A stretch of DNA of 64,000 nt from Siphonodentalium dalli (Eukaryota; Mollusca; Scaphopoda; Gadilida; Siphonodentaliidae): the NCBI GenBank assembly GCA_032622095.1, contig CP136066.1:53040609-53104608 (forward strand), in the 5' to 3' direction. Both the position numbers and the translations under genes were made by a program. The notes under the pieces were generated by a model. That model was not told where the DNA came from. It saw nothing but the letters and a program-made list of their open reading frames with translations, and did not search any database. Within the stretch, counting starts at the first letter, position 1. Every line of letters begins with the position of its first letter. Below are positions 1 through 11,859 of this stretch, piece by piece.

Positions 1-329
1 GTCATCTTTTATTTATGCGAACTAATGTATTTATGATGTTCATGTATCATATTATAACGTCTGACGTATACGCAGTTGTAAATAAATAAATACTTCATTA
101 TGGGTGGAACGGATTAATCGCGATAAACAGAATGACAATTGACAAGGTGGGCCACTACTTATATTCCATTACTGTAATAATCATGTTTTGTGATGCTATT
201 TGAATATTCAATTTATGAGAAAACGTATAACACTTTGAACAAGAGTGTTCTCTATTCCCAATAAATATCCACAGCATACAGATGGTTTCACATCGCATTA
301 ACCTGGGCAACGCCGGGTAACCCTGCTAG
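1..329 (+). mobile_element. Helitron 3' part (H1)
   Basis: This is the 3' end of a non-autonomous Helitron whose start lies before the window. It ends with a hairpin (ACCTGG, loop GCAACG, CCGGGT), then about 8 bases, then CTAG at 326-329 followed by T in an AT-rich target. A hairpin shortly before CTRR is the hallmark of Helitron 3' ends. The preceding 300 bases align with the ends of the elements finishing at 2442 and 4784. No Rep/helicase coding is visible. Confidence 0.8.
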
Positions 330-367
330 TATATATATATACACAAACACATATATATATAAAACTA

Positions 368-2442
368 TCTATATTTGTAAATACAAACGTCTGTCTGTCT
401 GTATTCTATATAAATTCACAGGGGACCATCTAAAATGGATCTGTTACGAGAAAGATAATGATGCGGGTCAGAAATTTCTAAAATGACGCCGTTGTTGACA
501 GGGGCAGAACAGGGGGAGGGGCAGAACAACTTTTGTCCCTGATTGCCACGAAACTTATAGATAACCATTCCCACGATGTGAGGAATCTAATGGTGTGGTT
601 TAGATATGTCAAAAGTGGCATCATTCGAGTCAGGAATGCATAGGGGATAGGGGCACCAAAATTGATAAAACTAATTATAGCATCGATTTCCACCAAATTT
701 ATATATATTCTTCTCCATGATACAAGGAATCTAATTGTATGATTTAAAGTCACCAAATTGGTGTCGTTTGGATGAGAGATTGGGGGGGGTTGGTTGGCAA
801 TAAAAAAAAAATGGGTTTAATCGCCGATTGCCAACACACTTATACAATATCACCCCCATGGTATAAGGAGTCTAATAGTGTGGCTTAAATCTGTCAACAG
901 CGGCGTCATTCGATTCAGATGTGCACTGAATATTTTAGCGCCAATTTCCACCAAATTGATACACATTCTTATCCATGATACGTGGAGTCTAATCGTGTGA
1001 TTTAAAAACGTCATATCGGTGTTGTTTGGTTGAGATATGGGGTGGGATGGGCACTAAATTTGATCAAAATTTGTTTAGTCGCATATTAGCACAAACTTAT
1101 AAATAATTATCTCCATGGATGATAATGGCGCACACTAACATTTTCTAAAGTGACGCTATTGGTACCAAGAGCAGAAAATGGGGAGGGGCAGCAAAAACAA
1201 ATGATGTGATAGGTTTGTCGCGTATTTCTACCAAACTTAAACATATTCACCTCCGCGATATGGCCCTTCAAGTCAGGGGTGCACGGGGGCGTCAACAATT
1301 GATTTAATAAACTATTTTAGCGCAGATTTCTACCAAATTGATATAGTTTTCTTCTCCGTTATACGAGGAATATAATCGGATGATATACAGACGTCAACTT
1401 GGTGCCGTTTGGTGAGAGATGGGTGGTCATAACTATGATAATAATTTGTTCAGTACCGATTAACACCAAACTTATATATAACCATCTCCATTATATCATG
1501 CATCCATGAGTCTAGTGGACGTGGTATAAATGTGTTAAAAGTGGTGCCGTTAAAGTCGTGCATGAGGAGGGGAGTTGCACCAAAGCTGATACAATATATT
1601 TAGCACTAATTTTCACCAAATTCATACACGTTCTTTTCTAATGATACGTTGAATTAAATCACATTTGGTACCGTTTTGGTCATGCACTAGCATTGATACG
1701 ATTGCTATTCGACGATATCCACCAGTCATCACCCAGGCCATCTCCATATCATTTTAATGAGTTTTTGGCGTTAAAATCTCGCCAAATGGCGTTAAAATCT
1801 CGACAAATGGTGACAGAATTAAGTCCCTTGAACAATTATATCTTCTCAACTGGGAATGGCATTCATATAATAAGCCAGCAAACAATACACAGAAGAAAGC
1901 ATTAACAGTATATTTATCATTCTATTTAATATATATGCATATTCTTGCAACTGAGATACCTCGAACCGTCAGAGGATTGCATATTAGATTGGCTCATATA
2001 CATATATTATAACCAAATTTAGTCTGTTCCATTCAGTATCTTCATGCAGATATCATAGCCAGGTGTCCCCAAAATCTTAGTCTAACCCACTAGATTGATA
2101 GACACATATCTATATGTAAAAACCTGTTTTTCAAGCTATGTTTCAAGCTAATGTGTTTATGCTGTTCATGTTTCATCTTATAACGTCTGAAGTATATGCA
2201 GTTGTAAATAAATACTTCTTTATTGGTGGGACGGATTAATCGTGATAAACAAAATGACAATCGACAAAGGGAGCCACTAATAATATTATACGTGCAAGAA
2301 TCATGTTATGTGGTGATATGATGGTATTTGAATATACAATTTATGATAATACGTGTAGCAAAAGTATTCTCTATTCCCAACAAATATCCACAGCAGGGTT
2401 TCACATCACTTTAACCTGGCCAACGCCGGGTAACCCTGCTAG
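368..2442 (+). mobile_element. Non-autonomous Helitron (H2)
   Basis: The 5' end is taken as TCTATATTTGTAAATAC at 368, followed by CTGTCTGTCTG. The 3' end is CTAG at 2439-2442 after the ACCTGG/CCGGGT hairpin. The interior from about 470 to 1680 is a diverged tandem repeat whose units carry phrases such as 'caccaaattgatacacattctt' and 'catctccatggtatgaggagtct'. The last 400 bases are the conserved 3' domain shared with H1, H3 and H4. Short open frames inside are not convincing genes. The 5' boundary is less certain than the 3' one. Confidence 0.72.
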
Positions 2443-4784
2443 TCTATATCTGTATTTGCGAATGTCTATCTGTCTGTGTTCTATATAAATTCACAGGTGA
2501 CCATCTAGATCATACCAAAGGGGTTTACTAGGGGTAATATTTACACGAAAGATAATGGTGCGGGTTAGAATTTTCTAAAACGACGTTGTTGTTGTCAGGG
2601 GCAGAAAAGGGGAGGGGCTGATTGTTTTTGTCGCCAAATGCCACGAAACTTACATATAATCATCTCCATGGTGTGGTGTAAATATGTCAAATGTGGCGTC
2701 GTTCGATTCAGGGATGTACGGAATGGGGAGGGGCACCAAAATTGATAAAACTAATTTTAGCGCAATGTCCACTAAATTGATATATATCCTTCTTCATGAT
2801 ACATGATACGAGGATCTAATTGTGCGATATAAAGACGCCAAATTGGTGTCGATTGGATGAGTGATTTGTTAGTGGGGGCACTACATTTGATAAGAATGTG
2901 TTTAGTGTCGCCACACTTATAAAAAATCATCCCCATGGTATGAGGAGTCTAATGGTGTGGCTTAAATCTGTCAAACGTGGCCTCAATCGAGTCAGGGGTC
3001 CACTGAAACGAACGCCGCCCGTTCCTTTATCAGTAGCCCAATTACAAGTCCTAAATAACGAATGGCATTTCTAAAAGACGGCGAACACAATAGCCGACTT
3101 ATGCCCAAGCGATGTGCGTATATTAGCATATACTTCTAATATATAGTTAGCCTGATCGATCTCGCTTATATATGTCATGCATAATATTCCAGCGGCCCCT
3201 GCATTGCGTGCTCGCAAAACATAATTTCCGGAACGCCACGTACTCATTTGGCAGTATCAGCACGCGAATGCTGAAAGGGAGTGGGGGACCAAAATTGATA
3301 CACAATATGTTTAGCGCCAAGTTCCACCAAATTGATACACGTTCTTATCCATGATACGAGGAATTTAATCGTGTGATTTAAAGACGCCATATTGTTGCTG
3401 TTTGGTGAGAGATAGGGAGGGGCGGGTGGGCACAAAATTTGATAAAAATTTGTTTAGTCGCCGATTAGCACCAAACTTAGCGCCAATTATATATATGCAT
3501 CTCCATAGTGCGTCTAAGTGTGTGGTTTAATGGTGACAAAAGTGGCGCCGCTTGAGTCAGAAATAGGGATGGGAGGGTCACCAAAACTGATAAAGAATAT
3601 TTGTATTACCATCAAATTCATACACGTTCTTCTCAAACGATACGCGGAATCAAATCTTGCTGTCTGTCGTTCTGTCTGTCTGTATGCGTTTTATATATAA
3701 CTCCACGGGATACAATCGAGATGGCACCAAGGCGGTCTAAGAGGGGTAACTTTTTGCGAGGAAGATATTGGTGTGGGTTAAAATTTTCTAAAGTGGTGCT
3801 GTTGGTGTCAGGAGAAGAAAAGGGGGAAGGGCGGAAAAGATATGGTGAAATAGTTTTGTTGCCGATTTCTAAGTGTATTTATCATTCTATTTAAGGGATA
3901 CATATATTCTTGCGAACTGAGAAACCTCGAACTGGTATATGATTGCATATTATAATTGCTCATGTATATATTATTACACAATCGAGTCTGTTCCATTTAA
4001 TACAGTTTCCACAAAGAAATATACAATTTGTCAAGAGATGTGGAAATGTATAGAAGGCCTGTTCAAAAATAGTGGTCACAGTGTCCATTCAAATATATTT
4101 TCTTCTGATATAAAACGAAACGCAGTAGGTAGCACATGACTTTTCAGGATCCCCCAATACTGACATCTGACCAGGGGTATATCTGTCCGATACAGCGGAT
4201 TTTGTAGAACAAACTCATCGACTAACATAAACAACTCAAAATCTCGCTCTGTGTCGGGCAGACGTGGCTGATATACCCGCGCAGCAACATTTCTTTTAAA
4301 CTGAGGACATTTAGCCAATGTATAGCACCAAGAACAGAGGAGCACCTGGAAATATCTATACAACATATGTATCTCCATGGAGATATGATAGCCAGGTGCC
4401 TCAAGATCCTAATTCAACCCACTAGGTGAATTGATACATCTCTATATGCAAAACCCAATTGTTGTCTTTTATTTTTGCGAACTAATGTGTTTATGATGTT
4501 CATATATCATTTTATAATGTCTGAAGTATACGCAGTTGTAAATAAATAAATACTTCTTTATTGGTGGAACGGATTAATCGCGATAAAATTGCAATCGATA
4601 AGGTGAGCCCTACGTATATGCCATGACTGTAAGAATCATGTTTTGTGATGCTATTTGAATATACAATTGATGAGAATATGTGTAAAACTTTGAGCAAGAG
4701 TATTCTCTATTCCCAAGAAATATGAAGAGCACGCAGAGGGTTTCACATCACTTTAACCTGGACAACGCCTGGTAACCATGCTAG
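2443..4784 (+). mobile_element. Non-autonomous Helitron (H3), head-to-tail with H2
   Basis: It begins TCTATATCTGTATTTG immediately after the CTAG of H2, so the shared T is both the target base of H2 and the first base of H3. It ends with a slightly mutated hairpin and CTAG at 4781-4784. The interior holds the same diverged tandem units. About 3011-3270 is unrelated sequence, and a second CTGTCTGTC 5'-like block near 3660 suggests a nested or composite copy. Confidence 0.7.
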
Positions 4785-4789
4785 TATAT

Positions 4790-4839
<50 letters not shown>

Positions 4840-4864
4840 TATATATATATATATATATATATAG
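4785..4864. repeat. (TA)n microsatellite
   Basis: A nearly pure TA tract with a few interruptions follows the 3' terminus of H3. It is consistent with Helitron preference for AT-rich targets. The stretch to 4975 shows no recognised feature. Confidence 0.95.
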
Positions 4865-4975
4865 TAGTGTTGATATCTTTAGCCGTATGGGTCTGGTCTA
4901 ATAGGAAGTTCTCATCAATATGATAACACCAAGTTAAAGACCCATCAAATCTTTAATGTTGTATATATATATATA

Positions 4976-7481
4976 CTAGCAGGGTTACCCGGCGTTGCCC
5001 AGGTTAATGTATGCTGTGGATATTTGCTGGGAACAGAGAATGCTCTTGCTTAAAGTGTTATACGTTTTCTCATAAATTGAATATTCAAATAGCATCACAA
5101 AACATGATTAATACAGTCATGGAATATAAGTAGTGGCTCACCTTGTCAATTGCCATTCTGTTTATCGTGATTAATCCGTTCCACCAATAATGAAGTATTT
5201 ATTTATTTACAACTGCGTATACATTAGACGTTATAATATGATACATGAACATCATAAACACATTAGTTCGATAAAAGATGATAATTGGGTTTTACATATT
5301 GAGATGTATCAATCAATCTAGTGGGTTGGACTAAGATCTCGCGGACACCTGGCTATCATATCTCCATGAAGATACAGATGTTTCAAAGAAATTTCCAGGT
5401 GCTCCTCTGTTCATGGTGCTATATATTGGCTAAATATTCTTAGTTTAAACGAAATGTTGCTGCGAGCATATATCAGCTACATGTGCCAGGTTTATGTCAG
5501 TCGATGAGTCTGTTCTAAAACCCTTGTCAGTTGTCAGTATTGGTAGGATCCTGAAAAGTCTTGTGCTACTAACTGCATTTTCTTGTATATCAGAAGAAAC
5601 TATATTTGACTGCACACTGTGACCACTTTTTTTGAACAGGCCTTCCATATCTCTTGACAAATTGTAACTTTTTGTGGAAACTGTATTGAATGGAACAGAC
5701 TAAATTTTTTTATTATATATATGCAATCCTCTGACGGTTCGAGGTCTCTCAGTTTGCACGAATATATGTATCTCTTCAATAGAATGATAAATATACGTTT
5801 AATGATTCTTCTAGTTATCTCTTTTTGCTAGCTGATTGTGTGAATGCCTTGATAGCCATTCCCATATAAATATGACTGTTAAGAAGATATAATTGTTCAA
5901 GTGAATTATGTGGGTCACCATATGTCGGGATTGTGAAATGTGAACGCCCAACTACTTAAAATGATATGGAGATGGCCTGGTGACTGTATATAACTTATAT
6001 GTGGATATCGGAGAATAGCAATCTTATCAATGATAGTGCATATCCGCTCGCCATCCGTGACGCAAACGACACCAAATGTGATTTAATTCATGGTATATCA
6101 TTAGAGAAAAACGTGTATGAATTTGGTGGAATTTGGTTTATTAAATCAATTGTTGATGCAACGCTGACTCGAACAACGCCATATTGCGAAGGTGATTATG
6201 TATTCGTTTTGTGGAAATCAGCGACAAAACTATTTCACCATATTTTTTTAATTTCCCCTCCCACCAACAGCGCCATTTTAGAAAATTTTAACCCGCACCA
6301 TTATCTTCCTTGTAAAAATTACCCCTCTTAGAACGCCTTGGTGCCATCTCGATTGTACTGCGTGAAGTTATATATAGAACGCACACAGACAGACAAAAAG
6401 ACAGACAGACAGCACGATTTAATTTCTTCTATCGTTTGCGAAGAACGTGTCTGAATTTGATGGCAATTGGTACTAAAAATATTTTGTATCAGTTTTGGTG
6501 ACCCTCCCGTCCCTATTTCGGACTCAAGCTGCACACACTAAGACTCATTAGAGATTAGAGATTAGAGGTGCATAATATGGAATTGGTGAAAATTGGCGAG
6601 TATACAAATTCGTATCAAATTTAAGGTCCCCATATCTCTCACCCATAGGGCAACAATTTGGTGTATCTAAACCACACGATAAGATTCCACATATCACGGA
6701 GAAGAATATGTATCAATCTGGTGGAAATCGGCACTAAACATAGAGATATAATGTTTTGAATCCCTCTCATCTCTATACACCACTGACTCGAATGGCCCCA
6801 CTTGTGACATCCTTAAACCACACGATTACACTCCTGATATCATGGAGATGATTGTTTATAAGTTTGGTGATAATCGGCGACTAAACAAATTTTTTTTATC
6901 AAATTTGGTGTCAATCCCTCCCCTCTCCATCTCTCACCCAAACAGCACCACTATGGCGTCTTTAAATCACGATTAGTTCCTCGTATCATGGATAAGAACT
7001 TGTATCAATTTGGTGGAAATTTGCGCTAAAATAATTGTGCATCAACTTTGGTGCCCCTGTCCCGTTCAATGCAACCCTGACTCGAATGAGGCCACATTTG
7101 CCATACAAAAGCCACACCATTAGACTCCTCATACCATGGGGATGATTTTGTATAAGTGTGGTGCCAATCGGCGACTTATTATCAAATTTAGTGCCCACCC
7201 CTACCAATCTGTCATCCAAAAACAACAATTTGGCGTTGTTAAATCGCACAATTAGACTCAATGTATCATGAAGAAGAATATATATATATCAATTTGGTGG
7301 AAATCGGCGCTAAATTTAGTTTTATAAATTTTGGTGCCCCTCTCGCCTTCCGTTCATCCCTGACTCAAACGACGCCACTTTTGACATATTTAAACCTCAC
7401 CGTTTGATTCTTTATATCATGGGGATGATTATTATGTAAGTTTCGTGGCAATCGGCGACAGAAAAAATTCGCAAATATAGA
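4976..7481 (-). mobile_element. Non-autonomous Helitron (H4), inverted
   Basis: Reading on the minus strand, the 3' terminus CTAG is at 4979-4976 beside the hairpin ACCCGG-CGTTGC-CCGGGT (here undamaged), and the likely 5' end TCTATATTTGCGAA is at 7481. The 3' domain and internal tandem units match H1-H3 in inverted orientation. Minus-strand 5445-5700 holds an open stretch that includes 'GLFKKSGHSV'. H3 carries the equivalent sequence near 4000-4130 with a broken frame, so it is probably not a conserved gene. An internal 5'-like block at 6340-6410 suggests a composite. Confidence 0.68.
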
Positions 7482-7505
7482 TTTATATAGATCTATGTAT
7501 ATATA

Positions 7506-7802
7506 TCCTTTATAGACTCAAAAACGGCTCGACCGATTGAGCCCAAACTTGCTGTGTAAGCCCGTGCGACAACTCCTTCACCCTTCGCCCTGCCACCGTC
7601 GTTGAAATTGATGGGTTAAATACTTGCCGAAATTTTAGTGTTACTTCGCATACATCATACAGAAACATTATCTTCGATACACCGTTAAAAATTCTATGGA
7701 AGCAAAAATGGTCAACTCGGGACGGGTACCTTGAAAACCAAAAATTAATGGGTCGACCAAAGCCATGGGACCAATCCCACCAGTGGCTGGCTAATCTGCT
7801 AG
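7506..7802 (+). mobile_element. Short Helitron of a second family
   Basis: A ~297-bp unit starts TCCTTTATAGACTC and ends GGCTAATCTGCTAG followed by T, inserted in a TA-rich stretch. The subterminal phrase 'AAAACGGCTCGACCGATTGA' resembles the conserved subterminal region of many small animal Helitrons. A weak stem (CCA/TGG) precedes the end. It is clearly different from the H1-H4 family. Confidence 0.55.
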
Positions 7803-7852
7803 TATATATATATATATGAACATTAAGTTCATGTACATAGGTACGTCTGCAT

Positions 7853-8715
7853 TGACATGCACCACGGATACCGACCGAACATTTGGTAAAACATTTTGTC
7901 GCCATTAAAATGTTTCCATCAAATTGGTGCCGTTCGATTCGGGATGTGGGAAGTTGATGAAATACTTATAATTGATTTGCGCAAAACAGTGCTCCGTTTG
8001 TAGTATGAACATGTCATACCGTTACTTGCAGACTTGAATTTGTGAACGTATTGTCTGTATGGGTATGTAGCCTTAACGATAGGAGTAGAGGCAACTTGAG
8101 CCTCACTGCCACATATTCATGATCACCTATATCGACTGGCAAGTGTCGCTTTTTACCGATCCAGCAGGAAGAGGACTTTTAATGTTTAATTGAAGAACGT
8201 TGAATGAATTACTAGACACGACAGACACAAAGGGCGCTTACTATCCAAGACACACATGTTGTGTTGTGATGTTGTAGATCACTCTTATGAAGCTGGTGGC
8301 CTTTTGTTTTCGCTCGATTATCGTGAAAGATCTTATTTGGAAAGGGGTCCAAAATTAGCCGTTAGTTTATCAAACAACGTTCTATTGAAATTAAATTTCT
8401 ATGGGAAAGACCATAATGCCTATCGAAGCTCTCCGGGACTACCTTGATAATGGCTTTGCTTGAAATAATCTAGAACAACAAACCGTGACATTTGCGAAAC
8501 ACAATGACAACTCAATTTTCGAGGAGGATGTAGCCTTTATGTCTTTTGCAAAGAAACTGGCTAATATTGACCACTTTTACACACTAATTGGTTCACATTC
8601 TTCTAACAGTCGATCCAAGACTAACAACTCACACAAAAATATTGCATCCGTGTATGCACGTTCCAGTTACATAGCGTCCAAACAAAATATTAATTTAAGA
8701 CGGATTTGGTAATAA
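7853..8715 (+). pseudogene. Unknown protein-like family, copy 1
   Basis: This degenerate copy of a repeated sequence is also found at 18005-18786 and 18787-19271. Reading from 8128, one frame shows 'YIDWQVSLFTDPAGRG', then after a stop 'LNELL..TDTKGAYYPRHTC'. A minus-strand copy at 13079-13671 shows 'YIDWHVSL....GRG' and 'LNEINTKGFYHPRSTC', so the relationship holds at protein level. Further downstream 'TFAKHNDNSIFEEDVAF' and 'FAKKLANIDHFYTLIG' remain readable between stops. I do not recognise the family; a captured host gene, a transposon protein or an old viral protein are all possible. Position 8672-8673 is the empty equivalent of the giant-element insertion site. Confidence 0.6.
8672..8673. 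other. Empty target site for the 21-kb element
   Basis: Here the family reads CATAGCGTCCAA without interruption. At 19270-19271 and 40592-40593 the corresponding TA is split by 21.3 kb and present on both sides. After the TA, 29 of 36 bases match the right flank at 40592-40627. Before it, GCATCC-TGTATGCA-TTCCA matches the left flank at 19243-19264 with one gap. Confidence 0.75.
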
Positions 8716-9990
8716 GTAAACAAAATATATATATAAATCATATTATCAGATGGGAGTATGGTGAACACTATACTAATCAGAACCGGCCGTTTGTTTCAAG
8801 TAGCTGTAATGTTCATAATCACGTTCATTGGTTTGTGATTGCCATAATCGTGACGTATTGCATCATTACAATGCTTGTCAAAGCAAAACTGCAAAATGAA
8901 AAAAACTCATTTCATGAACGCTACATGTGTCAGGAGTTAAGTATCAATTTTAGAGTTTTCTTGCTACGAGAAATGGATTCGACTCCATAGGTGATTGCAT
9001 AATGTGCCACCCTGGCAGTGATCAATGTTATAGGATATCCAAAAGACGTATATATAGTAATCATAAAACTCTATCTAAATTTATCTGAAGTCAAAAAGAG
9101 AAAGCACCCATATATGGAACAATTAGTTATTGTTACCAAGGTACAATTTTGACACAAAACGGTTCGACGATTATAACGAACCAAATCCGGATGCTTTGGG
9201 TCGTATATAGACTATATCTGATTTTGTAACGTCACCAATTATTATCTAATACGACACTGTTTTGAATTTCGGGAGCGCGAATGTCGCAAAGTAGATCGGT
9301 GGGCTTAAAGCATTAATGTCGTAATCGGCTGTCAAGAGGCCAATCCAAATAAGTCGACGTGCAACATTCTCCTATTTATATAAACGTCACAAAATCATTT
9401 ATCTGTTTTTATTTATAAGGGAATTTCATAATGAATTTCTAACGGGTCTACTCCAGCACTCTGCTGGATCAAATCATCGGACCCTAGGAAGTTTTAATAT
9501 TTTTTTTAATAAACTAAAATCACCACAACTCAACACGATGGACGTGTATCTCAAAGCTTTTTTTTTTCCAATTGATTCACAGCAGTTGATAAATACTGCA
9601 TGGTTCTGTAGAGACTATACCGTTCGAAAGGAAATGAGATAATATTTAATATGGATTTGAATGTTATCATAAGTCTGCATACTTACATGCATCTGATAAT
9701 CCATATATATCCTATTTTCTTGAATTGAATGAAAAGACATACTTATGAACAAAGCAGAAGATACATTCAGTTCCACGCGAATTTGGTCAATGATGAAAGT
9801 TACACGATGACGTTGTTTGTCGAATATCGTTGAAATCGACATGATGACATGTTATATATGAATGAAATGAACATCCTGAGTATCTGAAGCGGAGAGCTCC
9901 CCAGCACGCCAAGTAATATGGCCTATAATGGTTAGTTTCAGTTCCATGCACTCTCGACAACATATATAACTATTTATAATTACCCCACCA
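8716..9990. other. No recognised feature
   Basis: AT-rich sequence with short open frames on both strands, a T-run near 9500-9510 and another near 9560. I see no splice-flanked coding segment, repeat pair or RNA gene. Confidence 0.5.
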
Positions 9991-10003
9991 AACATAAGCC
10001 TTA

Positions 10004-10160
10004 TAGTAGGGCGGCTCCATGTCAAAAAAAGGATGAATCGTGAATTTTAAGGTAAAAGCAACAAACTTTGTATACAATATCCTGAGGTGATATCTTGTGG
10101 ATTTGGATATCATGCCAAGCTAGGGAAAGCCCATGGTTGCCATGGTAACCACCGAAAAAC
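10004..10160 (+). repeat. 'TAGTAGGGCGG' dispersed repeat, copy 1
   Basis: It starts TAGTAGGGCGGCTCCATG and continues through 'ttttaaggtaaaagcaacaaact' to 'cccatggttgccatggtaacc'. The same order occurs at 16404-16494 (partial) and, inverted, at 44540-44700. It is probably a non-autonomous transposon; no family was assigned. Confidence 0.6.
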
Positions 10161-10194
10161 ATAGCCGCCAAAAATACCAAATTGGCGTTTTGCG

Positions 10195-10640
10195 GAAGTG
10201 CGATTTTGGTGCCCCTCTCCCTGCACTGCACCCCTGACTCAAATAGCGCCACTTTTGCCATCTTGAAAGCACACGATTAGATTCCTCGTTTAATAGAGAA
10301 GAATGTGTATCAACTTTGTGGACATCGGCGCTAAACAGGTTTATTAATTCTTGTGCACCTCTACCCTTCCATGCATCCCTGACTCAAATGGCGCCACTAT
10401 TGACGTCTGTAAACCTCACCATTATATTCCTCATGGAGATGATTATGTATAAGTTTGGTGGAAATCGGCGACAATTTTTTTTCTGCCCTTCTCCCCCTTT
10501 GTGCCCCTGACAACAGCGTCACTTTAGAAAATTTTAACCCGCACTATCTTATCCATTATCTTTCTTGTAAGAAAAAGTACCAAAAATAGACCTCTCTATT
10601 GCTATCGAGATGGTCCCTGTAAATTGTTATGGAACAGACA
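10195..10640 (-). repeat. Helitron-internal tandem units, isolated fragment
   Basis: Inverted-orientation units of the tandem repeat that fills H2-H4, including the 5'-proximal block seen near 2530 and 3730, but without a recognisable Helitron terminus. It is likely the remnant of another copy. Confidence 0.6.
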
Positions 10641-10675
10641 TTGGCAAATATATATATATTGTGTTGAGCACAAAC

Positions 10676-11052
10676 AAAGGATAATGATGTTGAAATTGCT
10701 AAAAACCTAATTGAACTGCGTGTTAATCAAGGTCTGAGTCTAGATCGAACGAGCATATCTCTCAAACTGGGATTTTTATATATGGTCCAAGAATAACATG
10801 AGACATCATAGTGTCAATGAGACAACCCAGCTTTACACGCATTTAGCTTGCATCGGAAGTGATCAACGTAGAAATCTTCCTTCCGGGTTCGGCGTATTCT
10901 GTTTGCTGAGAACAGTTTTTGGAATGGGAAGATCGAATATTGATTCTTTCCACATTTATCCAAATGTTCACTCAGTGAAATTATGCGATATTCTGGATGA
11001 TTTATCTCGAACACCAACTGTATATACACGCAAAAGAAATTTTCCCGACTAA
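10676..11052 (+). pseudogene. Unidentified coding remnant
   Basis: One plus-strand frame from about 10676 reads 'DNDVEIAKNLIELRVNQG' and 'DRTSISLKLGFLYMVQE' up to a stop near 10797. A shifted frame from 10798 then reads 'LACIGSDQRRNLPSGFG' through 'VYTRKRNFPD', ending at 11052. The amino-acid makeup looks protein-like and the frame change suggests decay. I do not recognise a family. It abuts the Penelope-like RT fragment on the opposite strand. Confidence 0.35.
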
Positions 11053-11099
11053 CATCAGTGACCATATTATCCATACCTGGGCACTCGGATATTTAATTG

Positions 11100-11375
11100 C
11101 CTGTTGGATTGTGGGACTTTTATGAATTTTGCTTAATCCGTAAGAGCTGCATTTCATCTCAAATTGTGTGAGATATTCGGCTTCTTTATCAGTTAGGCAT
11201 TTAGAGAACTTTGTGACAAACTTCTCCTCATTTGTAGGAAGTGTCTTGTAAAAACGATCGTCCAAGAGTGTATCTTCCGATTTGTTGGCATAGTCGGTCG
11301 CTTCCATAATCACCAGTGCACCTCCTTTGTCTGCTCTTTTACAAACAATAGTGTTGTCAGAACAAATGCGATTTT
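11100..11375 (-). pseudogene. Penelope-like reverse transcriptase fragment
   Basis: On the minus strand this reads 'IVCKRADKGGALVIMEATDY', then 'LLDDRFYKTLPTNEE', and later 'SSYGLSKIHKSP'. The ADKGGA box followed by a YG(L/P)xKIHK box is the signature of the N-terminal RT portion in Penelope-like retroelements. After KIHK the similarity stops, and no catalytic YxDD or GIY-YIG endonuclease is present. The protein-coding part is therefore a fragment of about 85 residues. The open frame continues upstream into tandem-repeat DNA (11377-11850), which is not coding by origin. Confidence 0.72.
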
Positions 11376-11376
11376 T

Positions 11377-11855
11377 TGAACAGCTGGATGGGCGTATGTG
11401 ACCCAGTATGTGATTTCTAGATGGACTGGTGGCAGCACAAGAATACCCGTGGCTGGTGTGATTATGCATACATATTGGAATTTGGCAACGAGAAATTGTT
11501 AATTTCCTCCACACACGACTTACACCCAATTTTTGAACAGCTGGACAGGTTAATTGTGACCTAGTTTTTTTATTTTGAGATGAACTAGTAGCGGCACAAA
11601 ACGAATCCAGAACAATAGCCTCGTGGCTGCTATGGTTATGCCTACGCAGGCGATTTAGCAACGAAAACTGACCTTTTTTTCATTATGTTGACCCCATACA
11701 CGACTTACGCCCAATTTTGAACAGCTGGACGAGCGTATGTGACCTGGTTTGTGATTTCTAGATGGACTAGTCGCGGCACAAGAAGAATCCAGAAAGGATG
11801 GCACCGTAGCTGCTGTGATTATGCATACATACATGTGGGCGATTCAGTAACGATT
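11377..11855. repeat. Tandem repeat, ~3 units of ~150-170 bp
   Basis: Three diverged units carry GAACAGCTGGA, GTGACC..GT, GATTTCTAGATGGACTAG, GCGGCACAAG and a cacacGACTTACgCCCAATTTT box. The same box plus 'acgcaggcgatttagcaacga' recurs in the block at 14200-14885, so the two blocks are related. Confidence 0.75.
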
Positions 11856-11859
11856 GTTA

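Noticed and set aside
5445-5700. Helitron-captured gene ('GLFKKSGHSV')
   Set aside because: The equivalent region in H3 has a broken frame and H2 lacks it; no sign of selection.
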